A stretch of 64,000 nucleotides of DNA, from NCBI RefSeq assembly GCF_030506325.1, contig NZ_CP120683.1, positions 3,038,001 to 3,102,000 on the forward strand. Direction: 5' to 3'. The stretch's first letter is position 1; each line of letters begins with the position of its first letter. The position numbers and the translations under genes are program-made. Positions 45,041-52,902 of the stretch are shown here, in pieces. The stretch comes from Tunicatimonas pelagia. GTDB taxonomy: Bacteria > Bacteroidota > Bacteroidia > Cytophagales > Cyclobacteriaceae. The notes under the pieces are model-generated. The model ran no database searches. It was not told where the DNA came from and saw nothing but the letters and a program-made list of their open reading frames with translations.

Positions 45041-46573
45041 TTAGTTGTTTCTATCCAAGTGATCTACTGCCTTCCGTATTCTACTTATCACGTCATTTCT
45101 GCCCAATACTTCCATGGTGCTCATCAAATCGGGACCACCGCCTTGCCCGGTGAGCGCCAGACGTAGTGCAGGCATTACTTTCCCTAAACCTACTTGCCGA
45201 TCTTCTAATAATTTCTGTAGCTGCTCTTTAGCACTTTCGGCTGACAATCTTCCATCTGATTTTTCCAATATTTTTGTGTAAGCCAGCAGTGCATCCGAAG
45301 CTTCGGGTTTCCACTTTTTTCTGACCATTTTCTCATCGTACTGTTCGGGAGGTTGGTAGAAGTACCGAGCCGTACTCCAGATTTCCTGCGGGAAGGTAAC
45401 GCGCTCCTTCATCAGGCCGCAAACCTGCTCAGCCTTTTCTGGGCTACTTTCAATACCGTTTTCCGATAAATCTTTTAGCAAGTATTCGGCTAAAGCTGAA
45501 TCTGGCATTTCTTTCAGATACTGCTGATTAAACCATTTAGCCTTTTCTATATCGAATTTAGCCCCGGCCTTACTAACCCGATCCAAACCGAACGCTTGCA
45601 CTAGTTCTTCTAAACTAAATAATTCCTCCTCATTGCCCGGATGCCAACCTAGCAGTGCTAGAAAGTTTACCGTAGCTTCCGGTAAATAGCCTGCTTCGCG
45701 AAAACCGGGAGAAACCTCATCTGACTCGGGACTTTTCCAGTCAAACGGATAGACCGGAAACCCGAAGCGGTCGCCGCTACGCTTACTAAGTTTCCCCTTG
45801 CCGTCAGGGTTCATTAGTAGTGGTAAATGAGCAAACTGAGGCATTTTTTCTTCCCAACCCAAATAATGATAAAGTAGCACGTGCAACGGAGCCGATGGCA
45901 GCCATTCCTCGCCCCGAATTACGTGCGAAATTTTCATCAGGTAATCATCCACCACATTGGCTAAATGATAGGTCGGTAACCCATCCGATTTTAATAGCAC
46001 CTTATCATCTAACGTCGATGAATGCACGGTAACATCGCCCCGAACCAGGTCATTCAACCGAATATCCTCATCTTCCGGGGTTTTTACGCGCACTACATAG
46101 GGCGCCCCGCTATTCAAATGCTCTTTAATCTCGCCTTCTGAGAGCGTCAGCGAATTTTTCATGCTCATCCGGCTAGTAGCATCGTACTGGGCGTTCTTCC
46201 CTTCCGCTTGCAGTCGCTCGCGCATCTCGTTTAGCTCTTCAGATGTATCAAAAGCGTAATAAGCAAACCCACCGTCAAGCAGTTGTTGAGCGTATTTTTG
46301 GTAGACTTCTTTTCGCTCCGATTGGCGGTAAGGAGCGTATTCCCCTCCGGCTACCACTCCCTCGTCGGGCGGAATGCCGCACCAACTGAGTGCTTCCCGA
46401 ATATATTCTTCCGCCCCCGGCACAAAGCGGGTTTGATCGGTATCTTCAATCCGTAGAATGAAGGTGCCCTCATATTGTTTGGCAAATAGATAATTATACA
46501 AGGCGGTACGCACCCCGCCAATGTGCAATGGCCCCGTCGGACTGGGGGCAAATCGTACTCGTACTGGTCTCAT
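45041..46573 (-). CDS. gltX: Glutamate--tRNA ligase
   Basis: A 510-aa class I aminoacyl-tRNA synthetase that charges tRNA-Glu. RFAPSPTGPLHIGG holds the HIGH motif and KLSKRSGD (about 262) the KMSKS-type motif. The C-terminal anticodon-binding domain contains the usual WLNQQ-like segment. Whether it also charges tRNA-Gln depends on the presence of GatCAB, not visible here. It is divergent from the MNT gene and close to normal length. Confidence 0.97.
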   Translation of the reverse strand: MRPVRVRFAPSPTGPLHIGGVRTALYNYLFAKQYEGTFILRIEDTDQTRFVPGAEEYIREALSWCGIPPDEGVVAGGEYAPYRQSERKEVYQKYAQQLLDGGFAYYAFDTSEELNEMRERLQAEGKNAQYDATSRMSMKNSLTLSEGEIKEHLNSGAPYVVRVKTPEDEDIRLNDLVRGDVTVHSSTLDDKVLLKSDGLPTYHLANVVDDYLMKISHVIRGEEWLPSAPLHVLLYHYLGWEEKMPQFAHLPLLMNPDGKGKLSKRSGDRFGFPVYPFDWKSPESDEVSPGFREAGYLPEATVNFLALLGWHPGNEEELFSLEELVQAFGLDRVSKAGAKFDIEKAKWFNQQYLKEMPDSALAEYLLKDLSENGIESSPEKAEQVCGLMKERVTFPQEIWSTARYFYQPPEQYDEKMVRKKWKPEASDALLAYTKILEKSDGRLSAESAKEQLQKLLEDRQVGLGKVMPALRLALTGQGGGPDLMSTMEVLGRNDVISRIRKAVDHLDRNN

Positions 46574-46671
46574 GGCTACTTTAACCGCTTAGTGATTCAA
46601 AAGTTACGGGCAAAGTAACGAAATGCATACTGGAGATTCGTTAGAGATATAAACTTTCGTAAATTCCGCCA

Positions 46672-46995
46672 ATGAAACTGATAGAAAAGCACATTAAAGA
46701 AATAAAGCATATATGTGAGCAACATCATGTAGATAAGATGTATGTGTTTGGTTCAGTATTAACGAACAGCTTTTCAGTTCAGAGCGACATAGACTTTCTG
46801 GTCAAGTTCGGTAAAGTAAATCCTTTCGACTATTTCGACAACTACATGAGTTTGAAAGAGTCTATGATGAAGCTATTTGACAGGAATATTGATCTAGTTG
46901 AGGTTCAAACCCTAAAGAATCCTATACTTAAACGTGCCATTGACCGAAATAAAGTGTTGATCTATGGACGAGAGAATATTGAAGTGGCTGTATGA
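46672..46995 (+). CDS. MntA-type nucleotidyltransferase antitoxin
   Basis: A 107-aa minimal nucleotidyltransferase. It has the GSxxT...DxD pattern in FGSVLTNSFSVQSDIDFLV and a later acidic residue in DLVEV. MNT antitoxins AMPylate the HepT toxin to silence it. The gene overlaps the HepT start by 32 bp and appears intact, while hepT is frameshifted. Confidence 0.9.
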   Translation: MKLIEKHIKEIKHICEQHHVDKMYVFGSVLTNSFSVQSDIDFLVKFGKVNPFDYFDNYMSLKESMMKLFDRNIDLVEVQTLKNPILKRAIDRNKVLIYGRENIEVAV

Positions 46996-47280
46996 TATTC
47001 AAGCTGCAATTTATGAGATAGAAGGTTATTTTGAAGACGTTCCTAAGGACTTCAATCATTACCAGTCTAATATTATTCTAAAAGAGCCGTTGAGCGAGAT
47101 TTAGAGATTATTGGTGAGGCTGTTAACAAAATAATTCAACGTAATCCGTCTTTTCCTATTGAAAATGCCAAGCAAATAGTAGGTTTGAGGAATCAGATTA
47201 TTTATGCTTATGATAATGTCTCAGATGAGAATATTTGGGCAATTATTAATAAACACGTGCCTATCTCAAAAGGGAAGTAG
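46964..47280 (+). pseudogene. HepT-like HEPN toxin, frameshifted and missing its active-site His
   Basis: The frame opens MDERILKWLYDIQAAIYEIE and ends early because of a missing base in the short A-run at 47080-47083. Restoring one A gives RAVERDLEIIGEAVNKIIQ, then GLRNQIIYAYDNV and ENIWAIIN, the normal HepT body, to a TAG at 47278-47280. The RX4HXY motif reads R-NQII-Y-A-Y: the catalytic His codon (47203-47205) has become TAT. The toxin is dead on two counts. The MNT antitoxin gene upstream is intact. Confidence 0.85.
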
Positions 47281-47367
47281 AGAATCTTATCGATGAAGGT
47301 AATTAAATATCACTATCCAATGGACATTGCGGGGCAACCCTTGCTTATTGCACACTGTTAATTGCTT

Positions 47368-48504
47368 ATGATTCATCAATTTAATTTCCCCACCGTTGTT
47401 CGCTTTGGCGAAGGTGCCGTTCAGGAACTGGGCAGCTACCTGAAAAACCGAGGAAGCCAGCATCCGTTGCTGATTACTGATGGGGTGGTGGCTAAACTAG
47501 CTTTCTTCGAGAAGATAATAAACGATCTGAAGCAACAAGGTTTGTCGCCCGAACTGTTCTGCGATATTTCCAAAAATCCGGTAAAATCCGATGTAACTAA
47601 AGGAAACGCAGCCTACCATCAGCACGAGAGCGATGCTATTGTTGGTTTGGGTGGCGGAGCGGCTATGGATGTAGCCCGAGCCATCGTACTCAGTATCAAC
47701 AACACCCAAGATTTGCTGGAGTACGATGAACTCATTGGGGGCGACCAGCACATTACCGAACCCATGCCGCTATTCGTCACTGTTCCTACTACCGCCGGAA
47801 CGGGAAGCGAAGTAGGGCGTAGTGCAATTATTTCGGACGACGTAACGCGCAAAAAGCACATTCTCTTTCATCCCAGTCTGATGGCGCAAATTGTGTTTGC
47901 TGATCCTGAACTTACCTACGATTTGCCCCCCGCCGTAACTGCTGCTACCGGTATGGATGCCCTTACTCACAATCTGGAAGCCTACCTCGCCAAGAACTAT
48001 CACCCAATGGCCGATGGCATTGCGCTAGAAGGAATTCGGATGATCTTCCGTTCTCTGGAAAAAGCGGTCAATCAACCCGATGCTGAGTCGCGGCGGGAGA
48101 TGCTGTTGGCTTCGCTGATGGGGGCGGTGGCCTTTCAGAAAGGGTTAGGCGTAGTTCATTCTATGGCGCATCCGCTTTCTGCTTTGCTAGACATGCACCA
48201 CGGATTGGCGAATGCCATCTGCCTACCTTACGGACTACAATTTAACATCGCTGGCTTTGAAGATCGCTTTTCGGCAATAGCGCAGGCCATGAACCTTGCT
48301 GATCATAGTGGAGAGGCAGTGATTGAAGCGTTGGTTGGTTTAAATGAGAAAATCGGATTACCAATTCACCTGAGTACCGAAGGGGTAACTAACGAACATT
48401 TGGATGAACTAGCTACGCTGGCATCGGAAGATTTCGCTCACCCGAATAATCCTAAGCCAGTCACTCGTGAGGACTTTGTAAAACTGTATACTGCCGCACT
48501 GTAG
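47368..48504 (+). CDS. Iron-containing alcohol dehydrogenase
   Basis: A 378-aa group III dehydrogenase. GGGAAMDVAR binds NAD(P), and three metal ligands are visible: D in GMDALTHNLEAY, H in HSMAHPL, and H in HHGLANAI. The ATG at 47368 is preferred over an upstream TTG at 47362. The substrate (1,3-propanediol, lactaldehyde or another alcohol) is unknown. A DoxX-like gene and a class I amidotransferase follow on the same strand. Confidence 0.92.
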   Translation: MIHQFNFPTVVRFGEGAVQELGSYLKNRGSQHPLLITDGVVAKLAFFEKIINDLKQQGLSPELFCDISKNPVKSDVTKGNAAYHQHESDAIVGLGGGAAMDVARAIVLSINNTQDLLEYDELIGGDQHITEPMPLFVTVPTTAGTGSEVGRSAIISDDVTRKKHILFHPSLMAQIVFADPELTYDLPPAVTAATGMDALTHNLEAYLAKNYHPMADGIALEGIRMIFRSLEKAVNQPDAESRREMLLASLMGAVAFQKGLGVVHSMAHPLSALLDMHHGLANAICLPYGLQFNIAGFEDRFSAIAQAMNLADHSGEAVIEALVGLNEKIGLPIHLSTEGVTNEHLDELATLASEDFAHPNNPKPVTREDFVKLYTAAL

Positions 48505-48593
48505 AAAGATTTCAGAGGCTTTTCTAGTAATATCTAATTTGCTAACCGTAGAGTTTCTCACGATCGGTTTGTACCTTGCTCAAAAGTAAGCTG

Positions 48594-48968
48594 ATGCGCT
48601 GGATTGTACGAATAGCTCGTCTACTACTGGGAATTATCTTTGTAGTATTTGGCCTGAATGGTTTCTTCAACTTCATTCCCGTTCCTGAACTTCATCCTTT
48701 CATGCAAATGATGGTTGATAGCGGGTTCATCTACGTAGTAAAAGCTTTGGAAGTAATGGGAGGTCTGATGTTACTAATTAATATACGAGTACCACTCGCG
48801 CTATTGATAATCGGCCCTATTGTCATCAATATTGTACTCTATCATGCCTTCTTTGATCCCCGCAACTGGCTCGTGTCAGTGGTAAATTTGGTATTGTATG
48901 TTATTATTTTAATCGCGCACTGGCCTACCTTCCGTAGCGTATTACAAAACAGTACTCCACAGCAATGA
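48594..48968 (+). CDS. DoxX-like integral membrane protein
   Basis: A 124-aa protein (from the ATG at 48594; a TTG at 48576 is possible) with four membrane helices: about 1-20, 40-58, 64-84 and 93-113. It matches the DoxX/DoxD-like group, with a GLNGFFNFIP first helix and RVPLALLIIGPIV third helix. Members are linked to quinone or thiosulfate chemistry in some organisms; role here is unknown. Its stop overlaps the ATG of the amidotransferase gene (ATGA), so the two are coupled. Confidence 0.75.
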   Translation: MRWIVRIARLLLGIIFVVFGLNGFFNFIPVPELHPFMQMMVDSGFIYVVKALEVMGGLMLLINIRVPLALLIIGPIVINIVLYHAFFDPRNWLVSVVNLVLYVIILIAHWPTFRSVLQNSTPQQ

Positions 48969-49702
48969 TTAAACTAGGAGTAACATCTTGCCTGATGTAC
49001 CCGGACGCCGACCGGACGTATTTTACCCCAAAATATCTCTGCTACCTGGAGCGCGATATGGCTCGCTATCTCTATCGTCCCAATGTGCTACCGATACTAA
49101 TTCCCGACTTAGCACCGGAAGATCTCAACAATTTTTTAGCCCAAATGGATGGTTTCGTACTTCAGGGAGGCTCGGACTTAGCACCCGAAACCTACGGAGA
49201 AAAACCCATCGGTCGCTGGCTGGGCGATGCCTATCGGGACGAATACGAGTTGAAGATTCTGGATTACGCCATAAAAAATGATAAACCAGTCTTCGGCATT
49301 TGCCGGGGTTTTCAGGTGATGAACGCCTACCTTGGCGGAACGCTCTATCAGGACATCGCCACTCAACGTCCCGAACTCAACCAGCACCGGGATGCCGAAC
49401 TCTACGATCAACTCAATCACCCCATTATTCTGGAAGAAGGAAAGCTCCTGGCCCGTCTGCATCAAGATGAAGATAACCGGATAGTGAACACCGTACATCA
49501 TCAAGCTGTAAAGGATTTGGGGAAAGATTTAGAAGTGCTCGCCACCTCACCCGATGGGCTGATAGAAGCCTTTCAGTGGAATCAGGTCGAGGAAGGTAAA
49601 GTAATAGGGGTACAATGGCATCCCGAATTTTTCTTCAATTCTGAAGTCCCGTTGATGGATGCTGAGAGGGTTTACACGCACTTTTTGGGGTTTTGCCGAT
49701 AG
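48965..49702 (+). CDS. Class I glutamine amidotransferase, PuuD/gamma-glutamyl-GABA hydrolase type
   Basis: A 245-aa hydrolase. The nucleophile Cys is in FGICRGFQVMN (about residue 113), with His in VHHQAV region and Glu/His in GVQWHPEFF. In PuuD this triad hydrolyses gamma-glutamyl-GABA during putrescine breakdown. The ATG overlaps the DoxX-like stop. No other putrescine genes are near, so the true substrate may differ. Confidence 0.88.
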   Translation: MIKLGVTSCLMYPDADRTYFTPKYLCYLERDMARYLYRPNVLPILIPDLAPEDLNNFLAQMDGFVLQGGSDLAPETYGEKPIGRWLGDAYRDEYELKILDYAIKNDKPVFGICRGFQVMNAYLGGTLYQDIATQRPELNQHRDAELYDQLNHPIILEEGKLLARLHQDEDNRIVNTVHHQAVKDLGKDLEVLATSPDGLIEAFQWNQVEEGKVIGVQWHPEFFFNSEVPLMDAERVYTHFLGFCR

Positions 49703-49786
49703 GGCAATGGTTGTTGAGATACCTTCCGAATCAATTCTGGTCTCTCAAGTAGGGGTTAACCACATTCATTTAGTCAAATAGTATAG

Positions 49787-50248
49787 CTACGAAGGAAGTG
49801 CGTTGTTTAATCTTGGGTCAAAGGCAAATGGCTCGGTACCAATCAGTTGAACTTTAGCAAAATCCGGATGCTTGGTATTGATAACGATATTACGTTCAGC
49901 AGGTACAATGGCGGAAGGAACGGACAAAACTGGCTTTCTTGCTTCCTGGTACCACTGACTGCCAATCAATTGGGTTTCTGACTGATCAATACTGTTCCTC
50001 CAATTTGGTATCAGGTCACTTTCTTCTATTCTCTGAACGGTTAATTGATCCGGAACGTGAATTGCCATAACTTGGTAACTCTGCTGTAGCCCAATTCCTC
50101 GTCGGTGTACCAGATTTTCTAAACAGGCTAACGAACGAGAAGCTGCCGTGTATATTACTAGTTGTTCCTTTCTATTCCATCGCCCTGCTAAACCAGGAGC
50201 AAACAGTTGATCAGCGTATTTAGCTAATGTAATTCGGTAAACTTCCAT
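49787..50248 (-). CDS. RES-domain toxin
   Basis: A 153-aa toxin of the RES family, which breaks down NAD+. The conserved triad is spaced as in known RES toxins: Arg23 (AGRWN), Tyr33 (LVIYT) and Glu44 (LACLENLVH), with intervals of 10 and 11 residues. It is encoded 23 bp after the antitoxin gene and is the only intact toxin of four toxin-antitoxin loci in the window. Confidence 0.92.
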   Translation of the reverse strand: MEVYRITLAKYADQLFAPGLAGRWNRKEQLVIYTAASRSLACLENLVHRRGIGLQQSYQVMAIHVPDQLTVQRIEESDLIPNWRNSIDQSETQLIGSQWYQEARKPVLSVPSAIVPAERNIVINTKHPDFAKVQLIGTEPFAFDPRLNNALPS

Positions 50249-50271
50249 AGGAGGCGTTTGCCTGACGCTTA

Positions 50272-50670
50272 CTAAACAGCGTATCCGTAGGCTATTCGTA
50301 GAAGCTGGTTACGTACTTCTCCTACCCCTGTTACGGTAGAGAGTAGCTGCCAGGGCGTTTTTCCGTAAAACTCTCCTGCCGGAAGATGCAACCAGGATCG
50401 GAAAGTCTCTTTACTTCCCAACACTTCTTTCCCAACTTCAAACACCTCCTCTAATTTTAAGAATAATTCGGAGCGAAGATTATCCAGGCTTTTGTTCTGC
50501 TTACGATAATTATCAAGTGTTTTGGGATCAAGATTTAAGATTTCAGCCAGTTCAGCTTTATGAATATCCGAGTTTTGTAGAAATGCAGCAAGCTGAGCAT
50601 AGTCAATTCCGGCTTGAGCTTGCTGAATAAACATAATGGGTGATATGATTGGAGTAGCGGAAGCGGCCAT
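50272..50670 (-). CDS. Xre/ParS-type antitoxin (DUF2384) of a RES toxin
   Basis: A 132-aa protein. The N-terminal half contains a Xre-like helix-turn-helix (DIHKAELAEILNLDPKTLDN). The C-terminal half has the DUF2384/MbcA-ParS toxin-binding pattern (LFLKLEEVFEVGKEVLG, then FRSWLHLP, then GKTPWQLLST). It binds and neutralises the RES toxin encoded 23 bp downstream and probably represses the operon through the operator at 50675-50695. Confidence 0.93.
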   Translation of the reverse strand: MAASATPIISPIMFIQQAQAGIDYAQLAAFLQNSDIHKAELAEILNLDPKTLDNYRKQNKSLDNLRSELFLKLEEVFEVGKEVLGSKETFRSWLHLPAGEFYGKTPWQLLSTVTGVGEVRNQLLRIAYGYAV

Positions 50671-50674
50671 AAGA

Positions 50675-50695
50675 GTATATTTTACTTCAATATAC
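50675..50695. promoter_or_regulatory. Probable operator of the RES-Xre module
   Basis: GTATATT-N7-AATATAC, a perfect 21-bp inverted repeat, ends 5 bp before the antitoxin start codon at 50670. Its position is typical for Xre-antitoxin autorepression. Confidence 0.65.
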
Positions 50696-50809
50696 GGAAT
50701 TTTTCCTGGCGAACGTGAAAAATTCCTGACAAACTAAAAACTTATTTAGTGCCAGCTCTACCCCCGTTGCTGTTTAGGATATATTAGAGGATATTCCGAT
50801 AAACTTCTA

Positions 50810-50831
50810 AGGTTCGTGACGTCACGAACCT
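50810..50831. repeat. 22-bp perfect palindrome
   Basis: The sequence reads the same on both strands from 50810 to 50831, with GGTTCGTGAC joined directly to its complement GTCACGAACC. It lies about 140 bp upstream of the RES-Xre operon and 120 bp past the next gene. No T-tract follows. It could be an operator, cruciform or repeat element. Confidence 0.7.
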
Positions 50832-50902
50832 CGGGGTAAATAATTATCAGAATAAGGTTTATTATCCTGAACTTTCATACTGTCAGGGTTCGCTATCTAA
50901 AC

Positions 50903-50942
50903 ACGCCCCAGTAAAAGTGACAAAGAGCAGTTACCGGGGCGT
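50903..50942 (-). terminator. Stem-loop after the YiaA-like gene
   Basis: A 12-bp stem with one G-T pair (ACGCCCCAGTAA at 50903-50914 with TTACCGGGGCGT at 50931-50942) and a 16-base loop, just past the minus-strand YiaA-like stop. The following T-tract is weak on that strand, so termination may be partial. Confidence 0.55.
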
Positions 50943-50952
50943 ATCAGTTTAT

Positions 50953-51411
50953 CTATTTGTTATCAGCACTTTGCAAGTCACGGGTGTTCTTCTGAACGGC
51001 AATGGCTGAGAACATACTTAGGAGAAAGCTCATGCTGTAAAAGCCCTTTTCACTTAGCGTCAAATCAGCATTCCACAAGCCAATGATGAGCAAGGTGACC
51101 GATAGAATGGCGGCAAACCAACTGATACCGTAGTACAAATCCGTCACCGGAATGCCTTCCAGGCGGTCGCGCACACTCTTTTGTACCGATACTACCGCAA
51201 ATAGTCCGAACATTATCAGGGTAAAATAATAGCCCTTTTCGTTAAGCTCCATAGCGGCATTGTACAAGCCAATGAAGTAGGCGGTCATTCCCACCAACAG
51301 CATTGTCCAAGACACTGCCACAAACGCATTAGAAGGACGTTCTGCCTTTTGGCTCGCGTTATCCTGATATTTATTAACTAATTCAGTTTTTTCTTCAGTA
51401 ATCTGATTCAT
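50953..51411 (-). CDS. YiaA/YiaB family inner-membrane protein
   Basis: A 152-aa protein with two tandem YiaAB modules, each a pair of membrane helices ending in an FSAIAVQK- or FAVVSVQK-like stretch: helices at about 30-50, 62-80, 97-117 and 123-141. The ATG at 51411 is preferred over a TTG at 51438. The N-terminus is charged and cytoplasmic. The family has no known function. A stem-loop terminator follows it at 50903-50942. Confidence 0.85.
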   Translation of the reverse strand: MNQITEEKTELVNKYQDNASQKAERPSNAFVAVSWTMLLVGMTAYFIGLYNAAMELNEKGYYFTLIMFGLFAVVSVQKSVRDRLEGIPVTDLYYGISWFAAILSVTLLIIGLWNADLTLSEKGFYSMSFLLSMFSAIAVQKNTRDLQSADNK

Positions 51412-51591
51412 ATCATATTTCGTTTGATAATGAATCAAAGGTCAGGACTTTCCGAGGTCAGAACATTTACATATGTAAATAAATGGATTAGCCCCTGCAT
51501 GATAAAAAGTGGTAAATACTTCTGAAGTTTTACCTATAGAATACAGAGGGTGAAGATCATCGTAGAAAACTTCTAAAATCTCTCATTCTTT

Positions 51592-51981
51592 TTATTCTGG
51601 TGCTTTTTTCGGCATTACTGATATTTCAGTAATCTCAAAGAAATCGGCACATATATCCTCTGTCTCAAACGATTCATATATGAATCCACTGACTTGGACA
51701 CTCAAGCCGTTTGTCTGAAAGCTTTCTTCAAGGTTGCACGGTGATAGCAGCCCAAGAACGTTATTGGGCAAGTCGCTATCTGGTTCAATTATAAAATCCC
51801 TAGGACAATCTTGTGTCTCTGGCCCTAAAATAGTTGCAGTAATATTACTTACAGTCTCAATGATTTTCCGATTTTCCTCTGGAAAGCAGCTTGAGGTTGG
51901 CTCAACATCACCTGAGCATGAAAAGGCTGTGAACAGAACAGCGAGGGCAATAGTAGTATTCAACACAGTTAGCTGTTTCAT
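51592..51981 (-). CDS. Small lipoprotein of unknown function
   Basis: A 129-aa protein starting MKQLTVLNTTIALAVLF with a lipobox FTAFSC, so Cys22 would be acylated. The mature part is acidic with several Cys (at least 5), suggesting disulfides. I chose the ATG at 51981 because the upstream stretch to 52053 adds a second hydrophobic segment with no lipoprotein logic. No domain is recognised. Confidence 0.65.
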   Translation of the reverse strand: MKQLTVLNTTIALAVLFTAFSCSGDVEPTSSCFPEENRKIIETVSNITATILGPETQDCPRDFIIEPDSDLPNNVLGLLSPCNLEESFQTNGLSVQVSGFIYESFETEDICADFFEITEISVMPKKAPE

Positions 51982-52096
51982 AATTATAAGACACTCAGCC
52001 ATCACTAACAGTTGGAATTGGAAAGTACGGACTATTTGCCCGAGCAGTAGCAATGCCCGTGCATCTCACCAGTAGCTTTAAATAGGTAGAATAGGG

Positions 52097-52666
52097 TTAG
52101 CTCTTCTTGGCCCGGATTCGACTCAGTTGAGTGGGAGTGATACCCAGATAAGAAGCTACGTGGTACTGGGCAACCTGATTTTCCAGTTCGGGAAACTCTT
52201 GCTGAAACATGGCGTAGCGTTCGGAGGCATCGTTCATGACCAGCGACATTTCGCGACGTTCTTTCTTCACAAAGAAATCTTCGGCAATCACGCGGTTGAG
52301 TCTTTCTACGGTAGGGTGCTCGTCATACAACTCTAAAATTCGCGCAAAATTAGTCTGCAGTAGTTCGCAATCGGTCAGGCACTGAATATTAATCATGTTT
52401 TGCTGCCCAGTAATTAGGGAAGAATAGGCCCCAACAACGGCCGGGTTGACAAAGAAAATCTTATTGAATTCTTCGCCCTTAGGACTACGATAGTACGCCC
52501 GAAGTACGCCGGACTGTACAAACGCTAGCTTCTTGGCAAATTCTCCCTCAGTGGCTAAGTGGTCTCCCTTCTGCATCGCTACCGGCTCAAATAAATCTAG
52601 CAGTGCCTGCATAGAAGCCGATGGCAAGGAAGTGAAACTGCTCAGATATTTCTCAAAGGATTGCAT
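52097..52666 (-). CDS. Crp/Fnr family transcriptional regulator
   Basis: A 189-aa regulator with a cyclic-nucleotide-binding beta-barrel (about 20-115, with KGDHLATEGEFAKKLAFVQS and LRAYYRS) and a C-terminal winged helix (about 145-189, VAQYHVASYLGITPTQLSRIR). Cys residues of an Fnr iron-sulfur cluster are absent, so the ligand is probably a small molecule. No clear target or partner is near. Confidence 0.92.
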   Translation of the reverse strand: MQSFEKYLSSFTSLPSASMQALLDLFEPVAMQKGDHLATEGEFAKKLAFVQSGVLRAYYRSPKGEEFNKIFFVNPAVVGAYSSLITGQQNMINIQCLTDCELLQTNFARILELYDEHPTVERLNRVIAEDFFVKKERREMSLVMNDASERYAMFQQEFPELENQVAQYHVASYLGITPTQLSRIRAKKS

Positions 52667-52902
52667 AAAGGCTCAATTAACTAAATACTTTCATTATTTC
52701 TACTAATCCTTCTTCACTTTCACCCCGCTACTCTATGAGCTTACGGTCGGTAAAAATGCTTAGCAGTATCCTTACAAGGATTGCTGAAGTATCCGTTCTT
52801 GAGTAAAAACGTTATCTTCAGGGAGCAAATGAGTAAAGCCATGAATATAGCTAACATAATACCGTTCGGCGTTAGAATGAGATTTCTAGAGGATTTTTAA
52901 GC

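Noticed and set aside
46964-47280. Programmed frameshift producing HepT
   Set aside because: The short A-run lacks a slippery heptamer or downstream structure I can see, and the active-site His is also missing.
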